41,954 nucleotides of DNA from Blastocatellia bacterium (GCA_025054955.1 JANWZE010000038.1:1-41954); one strand, 5' to 3'. Numbered from the stretch's first letter, positions 6,776 through 15,481 are shown. Notes: generated from the letters alone by a model not told the origin. Translations and numbers: made by a program.

Positions 6776-8427
6776 GCACTGAAGTCAATTTTGACGCTCT
6801 CATCGGCGGGCCGGATACGGCGGCCGCGCCGCCGGAAACGCCTGAGCAGGAGCAGGCGCGGGCGCGGCAACTGGCCGAGCGGTATCGTTTGCCGTTTGTT
6901 GATCTGACACAAGTCCGATTGGATCAGGAATTGCTTCACGTCTTGCCGGTCGAGGTGATGATTCAGTATCGCTTTGTGCCGCTGCGGCGTGAAAACGGGC
7001 ATCTGGTGATCGCGATTGCCGATCCGACGGCGCTGGACAAAGTGGATGAGATCGCCTCGCGTCTACGCAGTCGGGTGAAGCTGGCAGTGGCCACACCATC
7101 GGCGATTGACGCTGTGCTGACGCGTGGCGATGCCTCGCAGCGTGTGCTGGATGAAACGACGCAGCACTTGCGCGTGTCGCTCGTGCGGGAAACCGATCAA
7201 GGCGAGGAAGACCTTGATCTAGACCGTCTGACCGGCGACAAGCAGATGAGTCCGATTGTCAAGTTGGTGGACTCGGTTGTGTTGACGGCGCTGGAGCGCC
7301 GCGCCAGCGACATTCACATTGAGACGCGCGCCAACGATGTGTTCATCAAGTATCGTATTGACGGCGCGCTTTACCCGGCTGGCCCGCCCATTGACATTCA
7401 ACATCATCAGACAATCATCTCCCGCATCAAGGTGATGTCGGAGTTGGATATTGCCGAACGTCGTGTGCCGCAAGATGGGCGCTTCCGTGTGCGCGTGCGC
7501 GGACGGACCATTGACTTTCGCGTCTCGATCATGCCCACGATTCACGGGGAAGATGCCGTCATTCGTATTCTGGACAAGGAACAGATCAACGAGCAGTTCC
7601 GCGATCTGCGCTTGAGCGTGCTTGGATTCGAGGAGGATGATCTAGCTCGTTTTCGCCGGTTCATCAAAGAGCCTTACGGTATGATCCTGGTCACTGGGCC
7701 GACCGGCTCAGGCAAGACGACGACGCTTTATGCTTCGCTCAATGAAATTCGCAATGAAGAAGACAAAATTATCACGCTGGAAGACCCGGTGGAGTACCAA
7801 CTGCAAGGCGTCACGCAAATCCAGGTCAACGAGAAAAAGGGATTGACCTTTGCGCGCGGGCTGCGTTCGATTCTACGTCACGATCCGGACAAGATCATGG
7901 TCGGCGAAATTCGCGATTCAGAGACAGCGCAGATTGCCATCCAATCGGCGCTGACCGGCCACTTGGTGTTCACGACGGTGCATGCCAACAACGTCATTGA
8001 TGTGATTGGACGATTCTTGAACATGGGCGTTGAACCCTACAACTTCGTTGGCGCGCTCAACTGTGTGTTGGCTCAACGGCTGGTGCGCGTGCTTTGCAGT
8101 CAGTGCAAGAGAACCTACCGGCCGACCGATCAAGAGTTGGTGGAATCGGGACTGAATCCCGAACAGTATCGTCATTACACATACTATGAGATCGGCGGTT
8201 GCGACGCCTGCAACTGGACCGGGTATCGCGGCCGCACGGCGATTCATGAGTTGCTTGACATGAGTGACACGATACGCGAGCTGATCATCGAGCGCCGGCC
8301 TGGCTCGGAGATTCGGCGGGCAGCGCAAGCTGAAGGCCTGCGTTCGCTGCGTCAGTCGGCGGTACGAAAGGTGCTCGCCGGCGTGACGACGCTACGGGAG
8401 ATCAACCGCGTGACATTTGTCGAATAG
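6772..8427 (+). CDS. gspE: Type II secretion / pilus assembly ATPase GspE (PilB)
   Basis: 551-residue hexameric secretion ATPase. The N-terminal MshE-type domain spans about 30-135. The ATPase core has Walker A GPTGSGKT (309-316), an Asp box with ITLEDPVEYQ, Walker B IMVGEIRD (about 375-382) and His-box residues (FTTVHANN). A zinc-binding tetracysteine is formed by C442, C445, C477 and C480. It overlaps gspF by 4 bp. Sequence alone does not separate GspE from PilB; no PilT retraction ATPase is in the window, which mildly favours a secretion role. Confidence 0.93.
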   Translation: MSTEVNFDALIGGPDTAAAPPETPEQEQARARQLAERYRLPFVDLTQVRLDQELLHVLPVEVMIQYRFVPLRRENGHLVIAIADPTALDKVDEIASRLRSRVKLAVATPSAIDAVLTRGDASQRVLDETTQHLRVSLVRETDQGEEDLDLDRLTGDKQMSPIVKLVDSVVLTALERRASDIHIETRANDVFIKYRIDGALYPAGPPIDIQHHQTIISRIKVMSELDIAERRVPQDGRFRVRVRGRTIDFRVSIMPTIHGEDAVIRILDKEQINEQFRDLRLSVLGFEEDDLARFRRFIKEPYGMILVTGPTGSGKTTTLYASLNEIRNEEDKIITLEDPVEYQLQGVTQIQVNEKKGLTFARGLRSILRHDPDKIMVGEIRDSETAQIAIQSALTGHLVFTTVHANNVIDVIGRFLNMGVEPYNFVGALNCVLAQRLVRVLCSQCKRTYRPTDQELVESGLNPEQYRHYTYYEIGGCDACNWTGYRGRTAIHELLDMSDTIRELIIERRPGSEIRRAAQAEGLRSLRQSAVRKVLAGVTTLREINRVTFVE

Positions 8428-8430
8428 GAT

Positions 8431-8511
8431 CCCTCTTGGAGGGAAATCCGAAATCCAAAGCACGAAATCCGAAACGATTGGGATTTGGGATTTCGGATTT
8501 CCCCGCAGGGG
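8431..8511 (+). repeat. Heptad palindromic element, copy 4
   Basis: Complete 81-bp copy, A end (loop variant CCCTCTTGGAGGG) to B end, immediately after the gspE stop. Its B end continues into the tail block at 8512. Confidence 0.95.
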
Positions 8512-8592
8512 TTACGGATCACGGATCACAAATTCTGTGCTAAGCTGTGTGATCTATGGTTTCATTCCACAGATTACGGATCGAGGAACCAT
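8512..8592 (+). repeat. Tail block of the heptad element (GGATCAC units plus unique part)
   Basis: Starts TTACGGATCACGGATCAC, continues with AATTCTGTGCTAAGCTGTGT and ends near ATTACGGATCGAGG. An inverted, closely related copy lies at 33793-33897. Both abut the B end of a heptad element. Confidence 0.8.
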
Positions 8593-8613
8593 AAGGCAAG
8601 AATGGAAGGCGTT

Positions 8614-11130
8614 ATGAAAAGATGGATCGTTGTAGTCTTAGTATGCGGGTTATCCATGCCGGTGCCGGCTGGCGCGGCCAGTGGTAAGAAGCACTACCGA
8701 CAAGCAGTGGCGCTGGAGAATGAGAAGAAATACGATCAAGCGGCTGAGGCCTACATGCTGGCGCTGAGCCTGGAGCCGGATAATCTGGTCTACCGGATCG
8801 CCTACCAACGCACGGCGACGCAAGCATCGGTCATGCTGGTGCGGCAAGGGCGCGAGGCGCTGGAGCAAGGGCGCTATGAAGAGGCCTACAATCTCTTTCG
8901 TCGCGCCTACCAGTTCGATAAAACCAATGAGCTGGCCAAGGACTTAGCCGAACGAGCGCTCGACTTGCAACGGAAAGCCGATGGGCTCGCGCCGGCGCCT
9001 CTGACGGAAACGCCCTATGGCGCGTCAATACCGATCATCGGTCCCAATCCGCACAGCGCGAGCCAACAACGCCCAACAATTCCATCGGCCAAGGACGCAA
9101 CGAAAGACGACACGACGCTTTCACCGCTGTACCAGGTTCAAGACATCACACGGGCCAATGATGAGCTGGAGAACCACATTCGCGATCTGGCCGAGCGCAT
9201 CGGGCTGAACATTGTCTTCGATTCGTCGTTCCGTTCGCGCAAAATGCCGTTCAGAATGAAGAACGTGACGATTCCACAAGCGCTCGATACGCTGTTGATG
9301 AGCAACAATCTGTTCTTCGAGCCGATCAACGACAACACGTTGCTGGTGGCCATTGACAACACAGCCAATCGCGCGCGACTCCAACAAATGAGCGTGCAAA
9401 CGTTTTACCTGAAAAATTCCGATGAACAGACGGTGCAAACGATTCAAACCAACCTTTCGGCGCTCTTTGGGCAAAAGGTCATGGTCGTGCCTAATGCGCA
9501 GTTGCGTTCGCTAACTGTCCGCACGACTCCCGAAACGCTCAAGCTGGTCGGCAACATCATCCGGGCGCTGGACAAAGACAAACCTGAGGTGCTGATTGAT
9601 GTCAGTATCTATGAGGTGTCGCGCAACGATTTACTGGAGATCGGAAATCAATTGCTCTATGAGGGCTTTTTGCCGTCTGGTTCATCGGTGCCGACGCGCC
9701 CCAGCACGCTCAGCAACCTGGCGATCACGGCCGGGCAGGTTATCACCGAGCAACGGCTGGCGCTGGCTATTCCCACCAGCATTCTGCGCATCTTGCAGAC
9801 GCGCGGCAATAGCAAGCTGATTGACAGCATTCAAGTGCATGCGCTCGACGGGCAACAAGTCAGAGCCAATGTTGGCCAGCGCATCCCGATTCAGACGGCG
9901 TCGTTTCCTTCCAGTTTCGCCACGACCACACAGACGCAACCCAACCAGCCGCCGAATCAAAACCAAGGCGGATTTCTGGGCGGCGCGTTTGGTCTGGGTG
10001 TGCCGCAGATTGAATATCAAGACGTTGGCTTAAACATTCAAATCACGCCGACCATTTACACTGACGATGACATCAAGTTGGAGATGGAAATTGAAACATC
10101 CGGCGTGGCGGCTGGTGGCACGACGTTGACACCCATCTTCACGCAGCGGCGTCTGAAGAGCGTCGCGACAGTGCAAACGGGGCAAGCGGCCATGATGGCG
10201 GCGGTGGCGCAAAATCGGAAAGAGACAAGTCGAGGCGGATTGCCAGTGCTTGGCTTTTTGCCGGTCATCGGGCGATTCTTCAGCATCCCGACCGACCGAA
10301 CAGCTTCCACTGACCTGTTAATCACGGTTACGCCGCACGTGATTCGCTCAGCGGACATTCGTGAGGAAGATCAGTTAGCCATGTCATCCGGTTTGCAACT
10401 GATGGGGCTGTCCGATACGATCCAATCGTTTTTGGAAAAGCGTGAGCAAGCGCGTCGAGGACGCCAGTCAACCGACGTGACGCAGAAGGCCGCCGCGGCC
10501 GAGAACAAGCCAAAGCCGGCGGGCAGCGAATCGCCGGCCGGCGCTTCGCCTGCGCTGATGGGCGCTTTGTCGCCCTCAGACACGCAGATTTTGACAAACG
10601 ATCAGCGCGCCCTGGTTCCTGCCTTGACGCAATCGGCGCTGACGCAGAGCAGTGCAACGCCAAACGTCGCATCAAACCCGCTCGATACGAAACGCGCGGA
10701 CGCCGGTACGCTGGCCTTCATGCTTTACTCAGACACGCATCAGCCAAAGGTCGGTCAAAAGCTCAGCGTGACCGTTGTGGCGCAAGCGAAGGAACCGATC
10801 GGGCAGGGCAGTTTTGTCATTCACTACAGTCCGGCGATCTGGCGACTGGCGCAAGTCACCCAGAGTGATGTGCCGATGGCCGATGGCCGATACCCCGCTG
10901 TCTCGGTCAATCAAACCACTGATGGAATGGTCGAGATTCTGGTGCGGATGCCGGAGGGCATGGCCACGAGGCCTGCGCCGGTACCGTTGGCGCGGCTGGT
11001 GTTTGAGGTGGTCGGCGCCGGAGAGAGCGTGATAGCCGTGGCCACAGAGGCGACGATGTTTGTCTCGCCTGATGGCCGCTCGTTCACCTGTACAGCTCAG
11101 CCACTATCGCTGAAGACAGTGGGTCGCTAG
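8614..11130 (+). CDS. gspD: Secretin GspD/PilQ with N-terminal TPRs and C-terminal cohesin-like domain
   Basis: 838 residues from the ATG at 8614, which has GGAAGG just upstream and opens a signal peptide (MKRWIVVVLVCGLSMPVPAG). A longer in-frame extension to 8485 is repeat sequence and is not chosen. Residues about 25-125 form TPR-like helices (QAAEAYMLALSLEPDN). N0/STN and N1 domains follow (about 195-345; FRMKNVTIPQALDTLLMSNN). The secretin core is about 390-572, with the hallmark LPVLGFLPVIGRFF near 542-556 and LLITVTPHVIRS. After a low-complexity linker, residues about 695-838 resemble a cohesin domain (GQGSFVIHYSPAIWRLAQV). It forms the outer-membrane pore. The TPR and cohesin additions suggest self-sufficient targeting and external or periplasmic binding, which is inference. 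Confidence 0.9.
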   Translation: MKRWIVVVLVCGLSMPVPAGAASGKKHYRQAVALENEKKYDQAAEAYMLALSLEPDNLVYRIAYQRTATQASVMLVRQGREALEQGRYEEAYNLFRRAYQFDKTNELAKDLAERALDLQRKADGLAPAPLTETPYGASIPIIGPNPHSASQQRPTIPSAKDATKDDTTLSPLYQVQDITRANDELENHIRDLAERIGLNIVFDSSFRSRKMPFRMKNVTIPQALDTLLMSNNLFFEPINDNTLLVAIDNTANRARLQQMSVQTFYLKNSDEQTVQTIQTNLSALFGQKVMVVPNAQLRSLTVRTTPETLKLVGNIIRALDKDKPEVLIDVSIYEVSRNDLLEIGNQLLYEGFLPSGSSVPTRPSTLSNLAITAGQVITEQRLALAIPTSILRILQTRGNSKLIDSIQVHALDGQQVRANVGQRIPIQTASFPSSFATTTQTQPNQPPNQNQGGFLGGAFGLGVPQIEYQDVGLNIQITPTIYTDDDIKLEMEIETSGVAAGGTTLTPIFTQRRLKSVATVQTGQAAMMAAVAQNRKETSRGGLPVLGFLPVIGRFFSIPTDRTASTDLLITVTPHVIRSADIREEDQLAMSSGLQLMGLSDTIQSFLEKREQARRGRQSTDVTQKAAAAENKPKPAGSESPAGASPALMGALSPSDTQILTNDQRALVPALTQSALTQSSATPNVASNPLDTKRADAGTLAFMLYSDTHQPKVGQKLSVTVVAQAKEPIGQGSFVIHYSPAIWRLAQVTQSDVPMADGRYPAVSVNQTTDGMVEILVRMPEGMATRPAPVPLARLVFEVVGAGESVIAVATEATMFVSPDGRSFTCTAQPLSLKTVGR

Positions 11131-11139
11131 TGATGCCGA

Positions 11140-11220
11140 CCCCTGCTGGGAAATCCGAAGCACGAAATCCCAAATCCGAAACGTTTCGGATTTCGATATT
11201 CGGATTTCCCTCGAAGAGGG
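11140..11220 (-). repeat. Heptad palindromic element, copy 5
   Basis: Complete 81-bp copy, B end (CCCCTGCTGGG) to A end, filling the gspD-gspG gap. Its A end supplies GAAGAGGG directly before the gspG start. Confidence 0.95.
11213..11220 (+). promoter_or_regulatory. Ribosome binding site formed by the repeat end
   Basis: GAAGAGGG, the distal half of the A-type hairpin, lies 3 nt before the ATG at 11224. It is the only purine-rich Shine-Dalgarno candidate there; the spacing is short if pairing uses the last G residues but acceptable if it uses GAAGAGG. Confidence 0.4.
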
Positions 11221-11223
11221 CTA

Positions 11224-11712
11224 ATGAATCAAAAAGGGTTCACATTGCTGGAATTGATCGTCACCATCTTGATCCTGACGATCTTCACTGGCGCCGTCAT
11301 TCCGGTGGCCAGAAACACAATCAAGCGGCAAAAAGAGATCGAGCTGCGCCGCGCGTTGCGCGAGCTGCGCACGGCGTTGGATCGGTATCGGCAGATTGCC
11401 GATGCCGGCTTGATTAAGTCAACCGAAATCTCTCCGACCGATCAATGCATGGGCGGACAGATTGGTACCGGCTGCTATCCAAAGCGATTGGAGGATCTGG
11501 TTGAAGGTGTGCCGCTGTCTCGTGGCGTTGATCGTAAGATCAAGTTGCTCAGGAAAATTCCTATTGATCCAATGACCGGCAAAGCCGAGTGGGGAAAGCG
11601 CTCGTTTAGCGACGATCCGCAGTCTCAAAGCTGGAGCGGCCTGAACATTTTCGATGTCTATTCGCTTAGCGACGGCACGGCTTTGGATGGCACAAAATAT
11701 CGAGATTGGTAG
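11224..11712 (+). CDS. gspG: GspG-like pseudopilin
   Basis: 162 residues with a classic type IV prepilin leader of five residues (MNQKG|FTLLELIVTILIL) including Glu at +5. After the N-helix the soluble part carries GspG-like features, including KIPIDPMTGKAEWG and a C-terminal FDVYSLSDGTALDGTKYRDW, the typical GspG end (VYSGSDGTALDGTPYRDW-like). Prepilin peptidase would cleave after Gly5; no such peptidase gene is in the window. It lies 6 bp before a second pseudopilin gene. Confidence 0.88.
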   Translation: MNQKGFTLLELIVTILILTIFTGAVIPVARNTIKRQKEIELRRALRELRTALDRYRQIADAGLIKSTEISPTDQCMGGQIGTGCYPKRLEDLVEGVPLSRGVDRKIKLLRKIPIDPMTGKAEWGKRSFSDDPQSQSWSGLNIFDVYSLSDGTALDGTKYRDW

Positions 11713-11718
11713 GGCGTC

Positions 11719-12210
11719 ATGACCAAGATGGAATCCAACAAGCCCCTGCGGGGAAATCCCAAGCACGAAATCCGAAATTCGAAACGTTTCGGATTTCGGA
11801 TTTGGGATTTCGGATTTCCCTCAAAGAGGGCTCGCGGTTTCACATTGCTTGAATTGATCATTGTGCTGGTGGTCATCTCGGTCTTGCTCTCGGTAGCCAT
11901 TCCGCGCTATCAGGAAACGATTCGAGCAGCCAAGGAGAGCGTGCTCAAACAGAATTTGTATTTAATGCGTCGGCAGATCGAAGCGTTCGCTGCTGACAAC
12001 GGACGTTACCCGGACTCGCTTCAGCAACTTGTCGAGAAAGGCTACTTGCGAGAGATTCCGCTGGACCCGATTACCGATTCGCGGGAAACGTGGCAGGAGA
12101 TCAGAGAAGACAGCACCGGCCTTGGCTCGACCAGTCAACCGGGGATTGTGGATGTGCGCAGTGGCGCGGAGGGCGAATCATTGGAAGGGAAGCCCTATAG
12201 TGAATTGTGA
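11719..12210 (+). CDS. Second GspG-like pseudopilin with a 40-residue repeat-encoded leader
   Basis: 163 residues. The prepilin site is RARG40|FTLLELIIVLVVISVLL, with Glu at +5. A soluble domain with NLYLMRRQIEAFAADNGRYP and IPLDPITDSRETWQE follows, as in GspG. The C-terminus (VDVRSGAEGESLEGKPYSEL) parallels the GspG end. The leader is far longer than the five residues of its neighbour because it contains a full heptad element (about residues 9-37). The only usual start codons before the cleavage site are ATG 11719 and ATG 11728, both upstream of the element, so the element must be translated if the gene works. Cleavage would then discard it. Confidence 0.85.
   Translation: MTKMESNKPLRGNPKHEIRNSKRFGFRIWDFGFPSKRARGFTLLELIIVLVVISVLLSVAIPRYQETIRAAKESVLKQNLYLMRRQIEAFAADNGRYPDSLQQLVEKGYLREIPLDPITDSRETWQEIREDSTGLGSTSQPGIVDVRSGAEGESLEGKPYSEL
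11743..11830 (-). repeat. Heptad palindromic element, copy 6 (inside coding sequence)
   Basis: Complete 88-bp copy, B end to A end (loop variant CCCTCAAAGAGGG), inside the leader region of the second GspG-like gene. Confidence 0.95.
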
Positions 12211-12252
12211 ACGAGTGAAGCTGTGTTTCTTGCGTCGTTGACGCTGCCGAAG

Positions 12253-12340
12253 CCCTCTTCGAGGGAACTTCCAAATCCCAAATCGGAAATCCGAAACGTT
12301 TGGGATTTCGGATTTGGGATTTCGGATTTCCCCGTAGGGG
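12253..12340 (+). repeat. Heptad palindromic element, copy 7
   Basis: Complete 88-bp copy, A end to B end (loop variant CCCCGTAGGGG), between the second pseudopilin and the PilM-like gene. Confidence 0.95.
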
Positions 12341-12363
12341 CGTAGCGATCACTCAAGTGTCGT

Positions 12364-13305
12364 ATGAAAAGCCAGATTTCACGCATCGTCAGTTTTTTCA
12401 CAGCGCCTGTGTTCCCGCGTCGAGCGATCAGCATTGAAGCGCAGCAGGTCGCGGTCGCCGCTGTTGGCAGAAAACGTGGGGCTATCGCTGTCACTCATGC
12501 AGCCATCCAGCCACTGCCCACAGGCCTGATTGAGCCGCGTTTCACCGAGCTCAACATCAAGGACAAAGACCGGGTCAGTCACGCCGTGGCTCAGGCATTG
12601 GAGAAAGCGGGACTGAAGCGTGAACGGCGTTGGTCATTGGCGATTCCTCGCAAGGCGACGCGCACCTTCATTGTGCATCTGGACGATGCCCCGGCCTCCA
12701 ACAGAGACCGAATGGAAATGCTCGAATGGAAAGTCGAACGGTTGTTGGAAGTCGCTTTGTCAGACCTGACGGCGGCGTTCCAACGATTGCAGTCAACAAA
12801 TGGTCAGGAACGCTACTTGGCGGTCGTCGCTTCCAATGAGGTCGTGGCGTCGTACGAAGCTGTTCTGGCGTCGCTCAATATCACTGCTGGCTTTGTGCTC
12901 CCTGCGCACCTGGCCGAAGCGGCATGGCTTCAGCTCTGGCCAACCGAGCGCGATGCTCTGTTATTTGCTGCCGAGCCGGATCATCTGACGGTCATATTCA
13001 TGCGGCAGGGCGATTTCCTCTCATTGCGTTCGGTCGAACTGGTTGGCGAAAGTCTTGCTGATGAGATTCACCGGACGCTGGTCTACTACTTGGACAAGCT
13101 CGCTCCGCACGGCCTGCCGCAGTTGGATACGATTTTGCTGATCGGCTCTCTGCTCAACGTCAATCAGGTCGTTGCTTCCTGCCGCGATCTGTTCCCGATG
13201 GAGCAACAGCCGACTGTTCGCACGTTGCGGGATGAGCGACTCAGTCATGAGATCAGTTGGGAAACAGTGGCTGGCGCTGCTGGACTGGCTGCCATGGGAT
13301 TGTGA
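12364..13305 (+). CDS. pilM: PilM-like actin-fold assembly protein
   Basis: 313 residues resembling the PilM / GspL cytoplasmic domain: RRAISIEAQQVAVAAV near the N-terminus as the first phosphate-loop-like strand, WSLAIPRKATRTFIVHLDD, LEWKVERLLEV, a second half with LLFAAEPDHLTVIFMRQGDFLSLRS, and a terminal AAGAAGLAAMGL helix as in PilM. It should bind the N-terminus of PilN on the cytoplasmic side. Unusually, it is last in the operon rather than first (pilMNOPQ). The two upstream gaps are filled by heptad elements. Confidence 0.7.
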   Translation: MKSQISRIVSFFTAPVFPRRAISIEAQQVAVAAVGRKRGAIAVTHAAIQPLPTGLIEPRFTELNIKDKDRVSHAVAQALEKAGLKRERRWSLAIPRKATRTFIVHLDDAPASNRDRMEMLEWKVERLLEVALSDLTAAFQRLQSTNGQERYLAVVASNEVVASYEAVLASLNITAGFVLPAHLAEAAWLQLWPTERDALLFAAEPDHLTVIFMRQGDFLSLRSVELVGESLADEIHRTLVYYLDKLAPHGLPQLDTILLIGSLLNVNQVVASCRDLFPMEQQPTVRTLRDERLSHEISWETVAGAAGLAAMGL

Positions 13306-13316
13306 GATCACGGTAG

Positions 13317-13436
13317 CCCCTGCGGGGAAATCCGAAATCCCAAATCCGAAATCCCAAACGTTTCGGATTTGGGATTTGGGATTTGGGATTTGGAAGTTCC
13401 CTCGAAGAGAGCTTGGGATTTCCCTCAAACAGGAGG
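13317..13436 (-). repeat. Heptad palindromic element, copy 8 (95 bp plus duplicated A end)
   Basis: B end at 13317, A end (CCCTCGAAGAGAG) ending 13411: 95 bp, one 7-nt unit longer than the 88-bp form. A further A-like end follows at 13412-13436 after CTTGGGATTT. Upstream, GATCACGGTAG abuts the B end. Confidence 0.9.
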
Positions 13437-13449
13437 GCGGAGGAGAGTG

Positions 13450-14244
13450 ATGAAACGGATGGCAATGTTATGTCTCGTCGCGTGGCTGAGCGCGCCGGTG
13501 GCGCTCTCTCAAGGATTACTGGAAAGCGCCTTGACAGGGAAGGCGACGATTGTTGACCTGACACACAAACTCTCGTCGGCAATTCCGTATTGGCCGGGGC
13601 CTGCCTACAAGCCATTTCACTTCGAGACCATCGCCACGCTGGAGAAGGACGGCGTTTACTCTGGCGCCTTCTGCATGGCCGAACACATGGGCACGCATGT
13701 TGACGCGCCGAACCACTTTGAAGCCGGGCAGGCCTCGATTGATGCGCTGCCGTTACAACACTTGATCGCGCCGGCAGCCGTCATTGATGTCAGACAACAG
13801 GTGGCCCGAGACCCCGATTATCGCCTCACGGTTGATGACTTGAAGCGTTGGGAAAAGAAGCATGGCCGCGTTCCCAGAAATGCGCTCGTTTGTTTGTACA
13901 CCGGTTGGGATGCCCGTTGGAGCGATCCCATTGCTTATCGTCATCAGGACGAACAACAGGTGATGCACTTCCCAGGGTTTTCCGCAGAGGTCGCCGAATT
14001 TCTCGTCACTCAACGTCACATTCGTGGCATCGGTATTGACACGTTGAGCGTGGACTACGGCCCGTCGAAAGATTTCATCGTGCATCACATCATGAATCGG
14101 GCTGGAAAGTACCACCTGGAGAACCTGGCCAATTTGGGCCGACTTCCTGCCACAGGCGCAGTCATCATTGCGGCGCCGATCCCGATTGACAATGGCTCCG
14201 GCGCGCCGGCCCGCGTGTTTGCCATCGTCCGTCGTTCGCCGTAG
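13450..14244 (+). CDS. Secreted cyclase-family (kynurenine formamidase-like) hydrolase
   Basis: 264 residues. A signal peptide (MKRMAMLCLVAWLSAPVALS) points to export. The metal-binding signature of the cyclase/KynB family is present as H79-M-G-T-H83-V-D85-A-P-N-H89. The start is set at 13450 because the upstream in-frame codons are heptad-element sequence and AGGAGAG lies just before this ATG. Family members hydrolyse amide or ester bonds with divalent metals (for example N-formylkynurenine); the substrate here is unknown. No kynurenine-pathway genes are nearby. Confidence 0.8.
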   Translation: MKRMAMLCLVAWLSAPVALSQGLLESALTGKATIVDLTHKLSSAIPYWPGPAYKPFHFETIATLEKDGVYSGAFCMAEHMGTHVDAPNHFEAGQASIDALPLQHLIAPAAVIDVRQQVARDPDYRLTVDDLKRWEKKHGRVPRNALVCLYTGWDARWSDPIAYRHQDEQQVMHFPGFSAEVAEFLVTQRHIRGIGIDTLSVDYGPSKDFIVHHIMNRAGKYHLENLANLGRLPATGAVIIAAPIPIDNGSGAPARVFAIVRRSP

Positions 14245-14275
14245 GATTTCAGTCAATGCGCAACACCAGTGACCT

Positions 14276-15481
14276 ATGCTGATGACCGCTTTTTACATTC
14301 TGGCGCTGCTGGCTGTGATTCAAGGTCTCATTGCCTTGATGGAAGGAATTCGCTACTGGCAATATGTTCGCTCAAACCTGGCTGAGCTGCCCGCTGATTA
14401 CCTGCCAAAAGTCGCTGTCGTGGTGCCGTGTAAAGGGCTTGAGACAGATTTCCGCGAGAATATCTTGTCATTGCTCGGACAGGACTACCCCGACTATGAG
14501 ATCATTTTCGTGACCGAGGCAGACACCGATCCGGCGTATCGTCAACTGGCCGGCATTCTGCAGGAACAGAGTTTTCCTCACGCCGTGTTGATCACGGCTG
14601 GTCTTGCTCAGTCACGCTCGCAGAAAATTCACAACCTGCTCGTTGGGTTGGAGTACGTGTCTGACGACGTGGAAGTCTTCGCTTTCGCCGATGCTGATGC
14701 TACGCCAACAAGCTTCTGGCTCCGCTGGCTTGTGGCGCCGCTGGCTGATCCAACCGTTGGGGCGACAACCGGCTATCGGTGGTACGTCCCGGCGCGCGGC
14801 AATGCTCCATCTCTGTTGCGATCACTCTGGAATGCCACCATTGTGACTGCATTGGGGCCGCATCAACGAAATTTTTCCTGGGGCGGCTCGATGGCTATTC
14901 GTCGCAGAACATTTCAGTCAGTCGGTGTATCTGAGCGGTGGGTTAATGCCTGCGCCGATGATTACGCCTTAAGCCGCGCTGTCAAAGAGCAAGGCCTGTA
15001 TGTTCGATTTGTTCCCGCCTGCTTGTTGCCCTCACGCGGCCCGTGCTCGTTGGCCGAGCTGCTTCGGTTTACCACGCGCCAGATGATCATCACCCGCGTT
15101 TACTGGCCGGCATTGTGGTGGCTGGCGCTGGTTTCCAATCTGTTGTTTTTCGCTGTTTTTTATGGTGGCATAGGAATTTGGTTATGGCGCTGGTGGGCGG
15201 GACTGGACGTGGGCGCCGTACCGTGGATTGTGACGTTCATCTACCTGCTCGGTTTGCTCAAAAGCCTGTTCAGACAGAAGGCTGTCGAACTCGTGTTGAA
15301 AGAGCATCGGGCGGAATTGAAACGGTATCGGTTGGCTTATTGGTTGCTCTATCCACTGGCCAACTTGATCTTCCTCTACAACCTGATCGTCTCCGCGGTC
15401 AGCCGTGTGATCGAGTGGCGCGGCGTCCGCTACAAACTCGTCTCGCCAACGCAGACGTGGATTGTGGATCGTGGCTCGTGA
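14276..15481 (+). CDS. Membrane glycosyltransferase, ceramide glucosyltransferase-like (GT21/GT2)
   Basis: 401 residues with an N-terminal membrane helix (4-25), a GT-A domain (about 45-260) and three to four C-terminal membrane helices. Motifs: VAVVVPCKGLE (nucleotide-binding strand), FADADA (DxD), CADDYALSRAVKEQG (catalytic Asp pair) and RQMIITRVYW resembling the Q/RxxRW motif. This layout matches ceramide glucosyltransferase / HpnI-type enzymes, which transfer a sugar from a nucleotide sugar to a lipid. Acceptor and sugar are not predictable here. The C-terminus runs into GTG-rich heptad sequence (IVDRGS), so the last residues may be repeat-derived. Confidence 0.75.
   Translation: MLMTAFYILALLAVIQGLIALMEGIRYWQYVRSNLAELPADYLPKVAVVVPCKGLETDFRENILSLLGQDYPDYEIIFVTEADTDPAYRQLAGILQEQSFPHAVLITAGLAQSRSQKIHNLLVGLEYVSDDVEVFAFADADATPTSFWLRWLVAPLADPTVGATTGYRWYVPARGNAPSLLRSLWNATIVTALGPHQRNFSWGGSMAIRRRTFQSVGVSERWVNACADDYALSRAVKEQGLYVRFVPACLLPSRGPCSLAELLRFTTRQMIITRVYWPALWWLALVSNLLFFAVFYGGIGIWLWRWWAGLDVGAVPWIVTFIYLLGLLKSLFRQKAVELVLKEHRAELKRYRLAYWLLYPLANLIFLYNLIVSAVSRVIEWRGVRYKLVSPTQTWIVDRGS

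Noticed and set aside
8485-8613. Longer N-terminus for GspD
   Set aside because: The extension is heptad core, B end and tail sequence; a signal peptide starts cleanly at 8614 with a ribosome binding site.
13369-13449. Longer N-terminus for the cyclase-family protein
   Set aside because: Repeat-derived residues precede a normal signal peptide and a ribosome binding site at 13450.
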